Part shown: positions 20,519 through 28,048 of the stretch, in pieces
Position numbering within the stretch: position 1 is the first letter of the stretch
Layout: each line of letters starts with the position of its first letter
DNA from: a virus
DNA length: 28,048 bases
Reading direction: 5' to 3' (one strand)
Virus record (IMG/VR): IMGVR_UViG_3300045922_000283
Location: 1-28,048 of that record
The notes under the pieces: generated by a model
The model's input: only the letters and a program-made list of their open reading frames with translations
The model's database searches: none
What the model was told of the DNA's origin: nothing
Made by a program: the position numbers and the translations under genes

Positions 20519-22374
20519 TGGCTTCCATTCGTTTAACTAGTTTTAGTGGTCTTAGACCAAAAGCTAGCCCAAAATTATTATCAAACAATGAAGCTCAAAT
20601 TGCGCGAAACGTTGAGTTACGCGACGGTAAGTTGCGCCCTAGTTATGACTGGATACTTATTAGACCTGGTAGTTTTACAACTTTAATAGGCTCATCTCTT
20701 AGTTATTTAGGTGCTTCTAGTCGGCAAGAATGGTTTCTTTATGAAAATGATTTAGGACTTAGCAGCACTAAAATAAATGGTTCTAATGTTATTCAGAGAA
20801 CAGTACCGCCATCTGTGGCACCAAAACCTGTTCCATTAGTTTACCCACCAGGTTTTCTTAATTTTGGTTTTTACTGGGCATTTATTATTTCTGAAAATCG
20901 TGTTCAAAGATCTCTAACTACAACTCCTATTGCAAGAACTTATGCCATAACTTATCAAAATCGCGATGGCGAGTCCCCTCCCATAATCTTAGATGTGGAA
21001 GTTGGGTCGGCTGGAATACCTTTTTATGAAGGAGATATCTTACAGTTAGAGATAGGTCTTAGAGGCGAGCTTTTCACTTACGAAACACCATACTTTAAGA
21101 TATATAGAACTATTTCAAAACCTCATACTGGAGAGAAATTAGACTATAATTTTGAAACGGATTTTTTACTCGTAGCAGAGATACAGCCGTCGCAGATAGT
21201 TCAGATTACTCCCACCGCCAGAAAATTTACTTTTATAGACGACTTCTTTGATAGAGACCTAAAGCACAAGTCTATAACGTCTTTCGATAATATCGGCCCT
21301 TGTGGAACTTTCTCCCATTTGGGGCGCTTAGAAAGCGGCAGATACTGGCTTTATGGAGTTTCTGAACATGCCAATGCGTATGAATTAGATACTCTCTGTG
21401 TTTCAAAATTAAATAATAAATACGCCTGGCCAGTAGCTAATAAAATAAGGTTGAATAAGAACCCAAGAATACCTAGTATAGATTTACGATTTCCTAATAC
21501 AGGCACATTGTTCGCTAACGATGTCGTGTCTTTTAAAAATAGCGTAATTTTTGGCACTAGCGAAAAACCTATAGTTGTAGAAGTTGTTGAGACTGAGTCA
21601 GGCCCACAGTTTAAGCAAACTATAGTAGATTTAGATGAACCGTGTATTCGCGGTACGCTATGTGCGACTGAATTTGGCGCTGTATACATGAGTTTAAATG
21701 GCATAGTAGCTATTAATGGTACGCAAGCAACTATGCTTACCAAAGAAATGTTTGAATTTGGTAACGTTTTTTGGAGGCCAGAAGTAAATCAAACCCAACC
21801 ACGTTACGCATTTTACTGGGACGGTAGGTACTATATTGTCGGGCTTTTAAGTAGAACAGAAGGTCTGTGTCTACAAATAAACCCCAATGCACATTCAGTG
21901 GATTTCGGCCCTTTAACTACTTTTACTCACCCGCCTTTAACTTACCATCCTTCTCCATACAGAGCTTTAGAGTACCCACTATTTGCTACAGCTCTCTTTG
22001 ATGAAGGAATTTTTGTTCTACCTAGAAATTCAAGTTTTGTTGGAACTTCTTTTCAACCGCCTTTTAATGTTCTTAGACCCACTTTCAAAAACTATCTGTG
22101 GCGTTCTAAAAAATTTATAATGCCTGGCTTGACATCATTTGCTGCTGCTAAAGTAGTTCATGACGCCTCTGGCCCACTTGCTGTGAACTTTTATGTTGAC
22201 GGAAAACTTGCTTTTAGTCGGGACATAGATCACAGCGAGCCGTTTAGAATTCCACGTAGTCGCAGAGGCATTGAGTGGGAGATTGAGCTTTGCGGTAGCT
22301 CTGTTGTTGAAGAAGTTCATCTGGCTACGAGTATGGCAGAATTAACGGAGTCTTACAATAATGACGCTGAATGA
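20518..22374 (+). CDS. Tail nozzle / tail hub protein (tail tubular protein B type)
   Basis: The 618-residue protein starts SFSGLRPKASPKLLSNNEAQ, the conserved opening of podovirus nozzle proteins (T7 gp12 and P22 gp10 relatives). A beta-propeller-like body follows (GNVFWRPEVNQTQPRYAFYW, with many YF/W-rich strands). SVIFGTSEKPIVVEV and SLNGIVAINGTQATMLTKEM agree with the family. It would form the distal tube that closes the tail until infection. It starts in a TAATG overlap and ends 14 nt inside the next gene. The family call is confident; the exact subtype is not. Confidence 0.85.
   Translation: MASIRLTSFSGLRPKASPKLLSNNEAQIARNVELRDGKLRPSYDWILIRPGSFTTLIGSSLSYLGASSRQEWFLYENDLGLSSTKINGSNVIQRTVPPSVAPKPVPLVYPPGFLNFGFYWAFIISENRVQRSLTTTPIARTYAITYQNRDGESPPIILDVEVGSAGIPFYEGDILQLEIGLRGELFTYETPYFKIYRTISKPHTGEKLDYNFETDFLLVAEIQPSQIVQITPTARKFTFIDDFFDRDLKHKSITSFDNIGPCGTFSHLGRLESGRYWLYGVSEHANAYELDTLCVSKLNNKYAWPVANKIRLNKNPRIPSIDLRFPNTGTLFANDVVSFKNSVIFGTSEKPIVVEVVETESGPQFKQTIVDLDEPCIRGTLCATEFGAVYMSLNGIVAINGTQATMLTKEMFEFGNVFWRPEVNQTQPRYAFYWDGRYYIVGLLSRTEGLCLQINPNAHSVDFGPLTTFTHPPLTYHPSPYRALEYPLFATALFDEGIFVLPRNSSFVGTSFQPPFNVLRPTFKNYLWRSKKFIMPGLTSFAAAKVVHDASGPLAVNFYVDGKLAFSRDIDHSEPFRIPRSRRGIEWEIELCGSSVVEEVHLATSMAELTESYNNDAE
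20537..20567 (+). promoter_or_regulatory. Start-proximal bulged hairpin, +19
   Basis: CTAGTTTT, a bulge and GGTC pair with GACC, AAAA and CTAG (20537-20567) around TTA. About 12 paired bases with two interruptions, mostly A-T, so weaker than its counterparts. Confidence 0.3.
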
Positions 22375-22855
22375 CCCCAACGTTAAACACGTCGCTTTAA
22401 TTGGCGCTGCGCGTGAAGTCGCTATGAAGTACCTTCAACCTCAAGAACTTCGCGAAGATGCAGCTTATATGGCGGATGCTGTAGCTGCGACCGAAGTTTG
22501 GGTGCAGGTTACTGTCATAGCCAAAGCATTTATGGAACCTACGAAGGCGAACGTTAGATCAGCGCTTATGTATGTTCTGTGCGGAGTAATGGCTGACAAC
22601 ATTTTTTGGAGAAAGGCTAATCCGATTATTAGCCCTGTATTAGCAAACGCGCTTTTAAAAATGTGCGAAGGATACGCTCTTGATGCAGATTTTCCAAACA
22701 AAAACGAGCTTACAGAGGAGTTAGCGGCTGCTAGTAAATACGCCATACTTGACGTCTACGGCGTGATTCTGTACGCTTTAGGCGGGTACTCGATGGCGAC
22801 TTCAAGTGCTGTCGAAGCTAAGAAAGAAATGGCAAAATTACTGTTTGGTGCCTAA
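22361..22855 (+). CDS. Helical protein of the ejection module
   Basis: The 164-residue protein is nearly all helical, with Ala-rich stretches (EDAAYMADAVAATEVWVQVT, AAASKYAILDVYGVILYALGG). It overlaps the nozzle end and is coupled to the following gene by TAATG. It has the profile of small internal virion proteins (T7 gp6.7 or gp14 position) rather than an enzyme. No named family is recognised. Confidence 0.5.
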   Translation: MTLNDPNVKHVALIGAAREVAMKYLQPQELREDAAYMADAVAATEVWVQVTVIAKAFMEPTKANVRSALMYVLCGVMADNIFWRKANPIISPVLANALLKMCEGYALDADFPNKNELTEELAAASKYAILDVYGVILYALGGYSMATSSAVEAKKEMAKLLFGA

Positions 22856-23571
22856 TGGGCGTTGACGCTAGCTTCATTATAGCTGCTGAAGTAGCCGCTG
22901 CCACAGCAGCGGTACTTACTATTGACGAGTCGATGGACATGGCCCGCGTATCTAAACGATATGCGGATATATACAAAGAAAAAGACGACCACTATTTCAC
23001 AATTTTTAGAAATAACTCTGAGTTAGTTTTTATAAATGAGATCTGGTCGTTACCGATACCTGCATACGATTTTGTTGGGCAGAGAAATAGAATACCTTTT
23101 AACCCGTTTATAGGGGCAATGCCTGGCGGTGCAGGAATAAGTTCACCTATATCGGCTTATTTATATTCTGAATTGACGATTTTGCAAGGAGCAATATTTG
23201 CTGATATCGGTAACTACTTATTTGCTTTTGAAAAAGAGCGTGTTCGTATTGAAGATGATCGTCGATTTGAGTATCGTCTGAACGTCGTAAATACAGGGTT
23301 AGGATTGGCGAATGATGTTCGCGAACGCTTGAGTAATTCTCTTGCGATGCTCGAAGATGCGACCAATAATAAAGCAGATAATTATGCTAGTTTAAGTAAC
23401 GAAATTTTTCAAATCTCTGGTTTCAGAGATAGGTTAGCACAAGAACCAATTCCACCTTCAATCCGGTTTGACGCTCCAGTGGTTGGAAGAAGCCCGGCTA
23501 GCGTATTAGATATTCAATTTGAAAGAAACCAGATAGGCGTTGTTAGCAGACTTTCGGATATAGATTCGTGA
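22855..23571 (+). CDS. Internal virion protein, possible channel component
   Basis: The 238-residue protein opens with a hydrophobic, Ala-rich segment (SFIIAAEVAAATAAVLT) that could insert in a membrane, followed by charged helices (RVSKRYADIYKEKDDHYFTI) and a long helical region. This fits small ejection proteins such as T7 gp14 in plan, which enter the host envelope with the genome. The next gene appears to be a distant paralogue (Y-D-I-K spacing followed by a NE[IV] motif). The function is inferred from position between nozzle and lytic transglycosylase. Confidence 0.55.
   Translation: MGVDASFIIAAEVAAATAAVLTIDESMDMARVSKRYADIYKEKDDHYFTIFRNNSELVFINEIWSLPIPAYDFVGQRNRIPFNPFIGAMPGGAGISSPISAYLYSELTILQGAIFADIGNYLFAFEKERVRIEDDRRFEYRLNVVNTGLGLANDVRERLSNSLAMLEDATNNKADNYASLSNEIFQISGFRDRLAQEPIPPSIRFDAPVVGRSPASVLDIQFERNQIGVVSRLSDIDS
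22895..22912 (+). promoter_or_regulatory. Start-proximal hairpin, 6 bp, +40
   Basis: CCGCTG (22895-22900) pairs with CAGCGG (22907-22912) around CCACAG, 40 nt into the gene. A G-U pair can extend it. Confidence 0.4.
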
Positions 23572-24218
23572 ATAATACCAGCCAATTTGTTGTTAACGGC
23601 GCTAGAATGAATCGCGTTGAACGCGCTTCATTTGGTGGCCTCCATCTTTGGGGCTATGCTATTGCGACTGCTGCTGAAATAAGAGTTATACGTGAGCAAC
23701 GTAGAACTATAGAAACTTATTACGACATTGCTAAAAGAGACCATGATTTTTGGAAGATTAACTATCGTTCTAAAGAAGTAGATCTACGCAATGAAGTTTT
23801 TTCTGTATTTCCAGCTACACCTAATTACAGAGAAAACTCTGGATTAGAAGTTTTTGATATTCCTAAAATCCTTAAAGCTCAACACCAACTGGAAGAAGTA
23901 ACTCCAGAATGGCAGAGTGGTCTTAGGTATAAAATAGCCGTTGAAAGTGCTAAAAGACAGATGCTTGCTAGAGCAGCAGGTTTCGTTCTTGCTTATAGAT
24001 ATAACTACGCATACGCTGAAAGAGAGAATATTAAACGTATTGCACGTAGGCAAGCCGTCGTTAATTTGGGCATTCGTGCTGGTAATATAGCGAGTGCTGG
24101 TTTAGGTCAGATGACTGCGCGTGCGGTAAGTTCGTTACGTCAAGTGCAAGGGACTTTTGGCGCACTGCGTCAAGATTTTGGTCGTGCTGCTGGATTCTTA
24201 GATAGACTGAGGGCTTAA
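23568..24218 (+). CDS. Internal virion protein, distant paralogue of the preceding gene
   Basis: The 216-residue, very basic, helical protein starts with GTG overlapping the previous TGA. Residues about 40-80 (ETYYDIAKRDHDFWKINYRS, then LRNEVFSVFP) align with RYADIYKEKDDHYFTIFRNN and NEIWSLP of the gene before. The C-terminus is Gly/Ala- and Arg-rich. It most likely belongs to the DNA-ejection complex. There is no enzymatic motif. Confidence 0.55.
   Translation: MNNTSQFVVNGARMNRVERASFGGLHLWGYAIATAAEIRVIREQRRTIETYYDIAKRDHDFWKINYRSKEVDLRNEVFSVFPATPNYRENSGLEVFDIPKILKAQHQLEEVTPEWQSGLRYKIAVESAKRQMLARAAGFVLAYRYNYAYAERENIKRIARRQAVVNLGIRAGNIASAGLGQMTARAVSSLRQVQGTFGALRQDFGRAAGFLDRLRA
23606..23632 (+). 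promoter_or_regulatory. Start-proximal hairpin, 11 bp with one mismatch, +38
   Basis: AATGAA-T-CGCGT (23606-23617) pairs with ACGCG-C-TTCATT (23621-23632) around TGA; only T/C in the middle fails to pair. It begins 38 nt into the gene. Confidence 0.55.
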
Positions 24219-24220
24219 CG

Positions 24221-25528
24221 ATGAGCCGAAATGTTTTCGCTACTCCTTTTAGCAGCTATCTTACTGGTTATTTAGCTGCTGATGATATGCTTCGACAGAA
24301 TAAGGAACTTAAGTCGCGGCTTCAAAGTGAAGAACTTAACCGTAGGCTTAGTGAACAGGCATATCGTCTTAATGAAGAGCTAAATCCACTTAAAATAAGC
24401 GCTGCTAGAAACGCAAATAATTTAAACCTTTATATGCACGGTGACGAAGGGGTGCTTCCAGCAAACGCGCCTATCGTTCGTGATGTGATGGCAGGTATTT
24501 TACAAAAAGAGTTTGGAGCGTCTCAGTTAGAGCTTGACGATGCCGCAAACCGCTACGCGCAGTTTGGTGATCCAAGCGGCTATGTTCAGATGTTTGCCCG
24601 TAGAGGAATGCAAGCTGTACCAAGTTCTGACGGTCTCACTATAACTTCTGCTGATGGAAGCACGTCGTTTCTTAAATGGGAAGACTTAGCTAGAGGAAAT
24701 CCGGTTTATTTTAGCCGAGCTTTGGATATCGCAAAAACTCGCGATAGGCCCTCTAGCTCAATGGGTATGCCGACTATTTCTAGCTTTTTTGGTATAGGTG
24801 GCGTTCCTCAGTCTACTAATCAGACTTTAAACGAAACCGCTAACCAACCTTCTAATGAACTTACTGCTCCACCTAACTCGCGTGGTTCGTCGCCTAAGCA
24901 AAACAGCCGAGTTCCAGAATTATCCAGACAGATAGACAATTATTTTCTGAAGTTTTATGGCACCACTTTAAACGACGGCTCGAATAATTTAACTACAGAA
25001 GATGTAGACAGGTGGAGTCCGTATATTCGACAGAGTAATAACCAGCAAAACAGCTTTAATCCTGATTATTTAAAGAAAGCTATAATCTCTATCGAATCTT
25101 CTGGAAACCCAAATGCTGTTAGTCCAAAAGGCGCTATCGGTTTGATGCAAGTTAAACCCACAACAGCGATGAATCCTGGGTTCTATGAATATGGCGCCCG
25201 AGACGTGTTTTCAGTTGCTGATGAATTAGGTATTCCTTATTCGGCTCGCACTGAACAAGAAGCCGCTCGTTTATTGTTTATTCCTGAAATTAACGAACGT
25301 GTAGGTTGGAGCTATTTTACAGCGCTTTTAAATAGATTTGGAAGTGTAAACGAAGCGCTTGCGGCGTATAATATGGGTGCTGGAAATCTTCAAGAACATC
25401 TTAGAAGAAATGGCGGTCTTAACTTAGACAAATTACCGCGTGAAACCAGAGAGTACATTCCAAAAGCTCTTGCTGCCTTAAACGATATTATACGTAGCGA
25501 AGAGTCTAGCGCTTTAATGGCGTATTAA
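24221..25528 (+). CDS. Virion lytic transglycosylase (SLT domain)
   Basis: The 435-residue protein has a helical, charged N-terminal region, a Ser/Asn/Pro-rich linker (about 176-230) and a C-terminal SLT domain from about residue 275. The domain motifs are clear: ISIESSGNPNAVSPKGAIGL with catalytic E292, LMQVKP, and AAYNMGAGNL at 381-390, with a late Tyr (REYIPK, Y412). It cleaves peptidoglycan without hydrolysis and, as a virion component, would open a local hole for DNA entry. Position among ejection proteins supports this. It is separate from the lysis endolysin at the other end of the cluster. Confidence 0.9.
   Translation: MSRNVFATPFSSYLTGYLAADDMLRQNKELKSRLQSEELNRRLSEQAYRLNEELNPLKISAARNANNLNLYMHGDEGVLPANAPIVRDVMAGILQKEFGASQLELDDAANRYAQFGDPSGYVQMFARRGMQAVPSSDGLTITSADGSTSFLKWEDLARGNPVYFSRALDIAKTRDRPSSSMGMPTISSFFGIGGVPQSTNQTLNETANQPSNELTAPPNSRGSSPKQNSRVPELSRQIDNYFLKFYGTTLNDGSNNLTTEDVDRWSPYIRQSNNQQNSFNPDYLKKAIISIESSGNPNAVSPKGAIGLMQVKPTTAMNPGFYEYGARDVFSVADELGIPYSARTEQEAARLLFIPEINERVGWSYFTALLNRFGSVNEALAAYNMGAGNLQEHLRRNGGLNLDKLPRETREYIPKALAALNDIIRSEESSALMAY
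24251..24280 (+). promoter_or_regulatory. Start-proximal hairpin, perfect 8 bp, +30
   Basis: AGCAGCTA (24251-24258) pairs with TAGCTGCT (24273-24280) around a 14-nt loop, 30 nt into the transglycosylase gene. Confidence 0.5.
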
Positions 25529-25537
25529 GGTGTTAAA

Positions 25538-25867
25538 ATGGACTACACCAAACTATATGGCGATGTTCCTCTTAGTGAGGCAGCTAAAGAACATCGAGAG
25601 TTTTACGAAGATGCCGTCGCCAATGCTCTTGCCGACGACGATTCGGTTATGCGCTATGAAGCTAGCGAAGAGTACACAAAACCAAAGTACAAAGAACCGT
25701 CCGTAATAGCTAAGTACGGTTTAGATAAAATGGGCCTAGTGCTTGACCCGGATGGAGAAACTTATGTAGCATACAACCCGTCGGAGTATCAGCCGAAAAC
25801 TGATATTTTTCCGATCGACCGTATGCGCCTTCGTCAGTTTCTTCGTGACTTACTGGATGCCGTCTAA
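25538..25867 (+). CDS. Small acidic hypothetical protein
   Basis: The 109-residue acidic protein (pattern YEDAVANALADDDSVMRYEA) is preceded by AAGGTG, a fair ribosome site. Its C-terminus is helical and basic (RMRLRQFLRDLLDAV). It is coupled to the large ejection gene (TAATG). No family is known; it may be a partner of the large protein. Confidence 0.55.
   Translation: MDYTKLYGDVPLSEAAKEHREFYEDAVANALADDDSVMRYEASEEYTKPKYKEPSVIAKYGLDKMGLVLDPDGETYVAYNPSEYQPKTDIFPIDRMRLRQFLRDLLDAV
25561..25596 (+). promoter_or_regulatory. Start-proximal hairpin, perfect 8 bp with inner stem, +23
   Basis: CGATGTTC (25561-25568) pairs with GAACATCG (25589-25596). Within the loop, CCTC (25568-25571, sharing base 25568) can pair with GAGG (25577-25580) as an alternative. 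It begins 23 nt into the gene. Confidence 0.45.
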
Positions 25868-28048
25868 TGATTCGCCCACCTTTTGACCCGCTTACTTTGT
25901 ATCCTGAACTTGAGGTTAACACCGCACCTCAGCAGTTTGTGCAGCCTGTTAGTATAGTCCCATTCCCGACTTATGCTAAAGAGTGGCTAACTAAAAGTGG
26001 GTACACTACTCCAGAAAGTATTAAGTCGTTTGTTGAAAGCCAAGAATTTGACAATCTTTTTGCAACTTACGTTCGCGACGTAGGTTCTGGAACTCTTGCT
26101 AAAACTTTTAATACTACTCAGGCTGATATAGCGAATCGTGCGCTTTCAGAGTGGCATACATTCGGGCGTGCTGCAGCGGCTAACACGCTTCTTAACGAGT
26201 TTAATGCCGCCAGAACAGCGGATTCTCAAGAAGACGAAATCGAAAAGACAATAGACAACTTCGGCGTTACGTCACAAGCCGGAGCTTTTTTGCGTGGGTT
26301 AGGTAAAGGTGTAGCCTCGACAGCAGGCGGGCTTGTTGGTTTAGTATCTCCAGAATCTGGCGCGGCTGTAGAAAATTTTGGCGAGCAGCTTTTTGATTAC
26401 AGCGATCCGCTTATTCGCGCCGCTCGCGATCAGGCGTGGCAGCGTGCAATAGAAGAGTTTGATGCTGGCAATTACGGAGTTGCGGCTAAAACAATCTTAA
26501 GCAACCCGATTACCCGTAGTGAACTTGCGGGTATGGGTGTTTCGTTTTTAGGCACTGGTGCTGCCGTTCGTGGTGCGCTTTCAGTTTTAGGTAGAGTTAA
26601 AGCTGCTGGAGGTGTTGCAAACGCACTTAAAGCGCGTACTGGAACGATTACTGCAGGAATCGAATCCGCGTCGATTCCTGGTATGGCGGCTAATGAGGCT
26701 TATCAACGTGCTACAGAAGCTGGAGCGTCTTCTGAGGAAGCTGAGCGCATTGCACGTGAAGCGATGACTAGCAAGGAAGCATTAGGCGCAGCAGCTATTG
26801 GAGTTGTTCCGATAGCTGAAACTGTGATGAATACTGGACGCGCTGCGATGCGCGGTAATGCACTTGCGCGAAGCCTTAAAGTTGGTGCAGCTAAAGTGCC
26901 GTTAGAGGCCGCGCAAGAAGCTGCTCAGGAATATGGAGAAGCAAAAGCTGTTCAAAACGCTCTTATAGGAGCAGGGCCGCAGTACGCTGATCAAGCGTCA
27001 GATATTCGCCCTGGGTTTAATGCACTTATCGGCGGTATTGCTGGCGGGCTTGCTGGTGGAGTAGCTGGCGGAGTTCAAGGAGCACTTAGTCCAGAAGCGC
27101 CTGCGGAGAATCCATTACTGCGTGGTGCTGCGGGCCAACCTGCGGGCCAGTCTGCTACGGGCCAGCCCGCCATGAGTCCGACTGCGGGCCAGTCTGCTAC
27201 GGGCCAGCCCGCCATGAGTCCGACTGCGGGCCAGTCTGCTACGGGCCAGCCCGCCATGAGTCCGACTGCGGGCCAGTCTGCTATGGACCAGCCCGCCATG
27301 AGTCCGACTGCGGACCAGTCCGTCGCGGATTCAGCTACTCGTGTTAATCCGCTCATACGGCAACCAGTTGAAACTGTCGAACAACTTGCAGACGTTATTG
27401 CGTCTCGTAGATCGTTAATTGAGCGGCTTCCGTTAAGTATTACTAAGCAAGAAGTTTTAGCTCAATTACAAAATATTCAGAGCGGGCTTCAAGAATATGA
27501 AAATGTAATCAATCAGCTAAACATTCGTTCTAAAGGTATTGTAGGACCTCCTATTTCTAGTGAACTAGCTATTGTTAGAGCTTTTAATAGACGTCCTCAG
27601 TCCGCAAATCTTAAAGTTTTAGAAGCTATTGCTCAGTCTGAAATGACTAATCGCATAGCTTCTGCAGCTGAACGACTTTCTAAAACTCCTGAGTTCATTT
27701 TAGATGAAGACGTTGCTTTAGTTTCTAAAGCGCTTGGCGTTCCTCAACAAAAAATTTCCGATACGCCAAGAGGCAAAGCAACTCAGCTTGCCAATATTGT
27801 CGCTACATATAGAGAAGCAGTTAAGAATACCCAAACCGAAAGACAAGATATACTTCGGAGACTGCAACGGGCTAGAGTAACGAATCCGTTAGTTACATCA
27901 CAAGCCGCTCCGCAGGCCGCTCCGCAAGCTGCCCCGCAAGCTGCCCCGCAAGCTGCCCCGCAGGCCACTGCTTCGCAGAACGTCTTACAGGCTGCCCCGC
28001 AGGCCGCTTCAGCCGCTCCGGTCGCTCCGCAGGTTGACACGCAGGTCA
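25867..28048 (+). CDS. Very large internal virion (DNA-ejection) protein, partial at the 3' end
   Basis: The frame stays open for 727 codons and continues past the window, so only the N-terminal part is seen. It begins MIRPPFDPLTLYPELEVN. A helical region leads to a glycine-zipper hydrophobic segment at about 386-407 (IGGIAGGLAGGVAGGVQGAL), then four 14-residue repeats (GQSATGQPAMSPTA) from about residue 426, more helices, and a QAAP repeat from about 679. Size, Ala-rich helices and position after the transglycosylase match giant podovirus ejection proteins that enter the host with the genome. No polymerase or protease motif is visible in this part. Confidence 0.7.
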   Translation, partial: MIRPPFDPLTLYPELEVNTAPQQFVQPVSIVPFPTYAKEWLTKSGYTTPESIKSFVESQEFDNLFATYVRDVGSGTLAKTFNTTQADIANRALSEWHTFGRAAAANTLLNEFNAARTADSQEDEIEKTIDNFGVTSQAGAFLRGLGKGVASTAGGLVGLVSPESGAAVENFGEQLFDYSDPLIRAARDQAWQRAIEEFDAGNYGVAAKTILSNPITRSELAGMGVSFLGTGAAVRGALSVLGRVKAAGGVANALKARTGTITAGIESASIPGMAANEAYQRATEAGASSEEAERIAREAMTSKEALGAAAIGVVPIAETVMNTGRAAMRGNALARSLKVGAAKVPLEAAQEAAQEYGEAKAVQNALIGAGPQYADQASDIRPGFNALIGGIAGGLAGGVAGGVQGALSPEAPAENPLLRGAAGQPAGQSATGQPAMSPTAGQSATGQPAMSPTAGQSATGQPAMSPTAGQSAMDQPAMSPTADQSVADSATRVNPLIRQPVETVEQLADVIASRRSLIERLPLSITKQEVLAQLQNIQSGLQEYENVINQLNIRSKGIVGPPISSELAIVRAFNRRPQSANLKVLEAIAQSEMTNRIASAAERLSKTPEFILDEDVALVSKALGVPQQKISDTPRGKATQLANIVATYREAVKNTQTERQDILRRLQRARVTNPLVTSQAAPQAAPQAAPQAAPQAAPQATASQNVLQAAPQAASAAPVAPQVDTQV
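25911..25931 (+). promoter_or_regulatory. Start-proximal hairpin, 6 bp, +44
   Basis: TGAGGT (25911-25916) pairs with ACCTCA (25926-25931) around 9 nt, 44 nt into the large gene. A G-U pair can extend it. Confidence 0.4.
27142..27320 (+). repeat. 42-bp tandem repeats, four copies plus a partial fifth
   Basis: Units begin at 27142, 27184, 27226 and 27268. The first three are identical and the fourth differs at two bases; a partial unit follows at 27310. The frame is kept (14 residues per unit: AGQSATGQPAMSPT). The repeats are GC-rich in an otherwise moderate-GC gene, and their identity implies recent expansion. This is a coding minisatellite, not CRISPR: there are no spacers. Confidence 0.95.
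27901..27960 (+). repeat. 12-bp coding repeat (QAAP)5
   Basis: Five in-frame units of CAAGCTGCCCCG-type sequence give Gln-Ala-Ala-Pro repeats; further related units follow to the window end. This is a flexible linker typical of large structural proteins. Confidence 0.85.

Noticed and set aside
27142-27309. CRISPR-like array
   Set aside because: The repeats are contiguous without spacers and encode an in-frame protein repeat.
27075-27356. Minus-strand open frame with WPVADWPA repeats
   Set aside because: It is the antisense reading of the 42-bp repeats inside the large ejection gene.
27783-28040. Minus-strand Cys/Ala-rich open frame
   Set aside because: Antisense reading of the QAAP repeat; no ribosome site.

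Overview
The window is the late (morphogenesis and lysis) region of a tailed bacteriophage with a short, podovirus-type tail. All about 37 genes lie on the + strand and are packed almost without gaps. Stop and start codons overlap as ATGA, GTGA, TAATG or TGATG at many junctions, which implies translational coupling along long polycistronic messages. A two-component spanin (Rz/Rz1) and a GH24 lysozyme indicate a Gram-negative host. The lysozyme has a holin-like tail of a kind I associate with alphaproteobacterial phages and prophages, but that host assignment is only a guess. No integrase, replication, tRNA or CRISPR features are visible. Base composition is moderate, with a few sharply GC-richer patches.

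Layout. 1-408 is non-coding, with a TGTAT heptamer array and GC-rich direct repeats upstream of the terminase. 409-2434 holds the small and large terminase subunits. 2436-2868 holds one small gene and a 202-nt GC-rich non-coding island with consecutive hairpins. 2869-4405 is the lysis cassette: a membrane/coiled-coil protein, lysozyme, Rz and Rz1. 4389-6362 is the portal. 6365-12927 is an adsorption-apparatus cluster: two large paralogous beta-rich fibre-like proteins, a 44-residue membrane peptide, a small glycosyltransferase, a beta-domain gene interrupted by an amber codon, and a modular tail fibre. 12924-14621 holds small accessory proteins. 14611-17330 holds scaffold, major capsid and a probable decoration protein. 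17345-19052 holds connector/adaptor-like proteins. 19055-20518 is another tail fibre and 20518-22374 the tail nozzle/hub. 22361-28048 is the DNA-ejection (internal virion) module: helical proteins, a lytic transglycosylase and a very large protein that runs off the end of the window.

Together these genes build, fill and release the virion. TerS/TerL pump DNA through the portal into the scaffold-assembled capsid. The adaptors and nozzle close the head and form the tail, fibres recognise the host, ejection proteins breach the envelope on infection, and the lysis cassette frees progeny.

The most unexpected pattern is RNA-level. At least ten genes carry an inverted repeat whose 5' arm begins 33-44 nt after the first base of the start codon, and several others have one nearby. 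The strongest are perfect or near-perfect stems of 8-11 bp. This looks like a repeated start-proximal structural element written inside coding sequence, and I know of no description of it.
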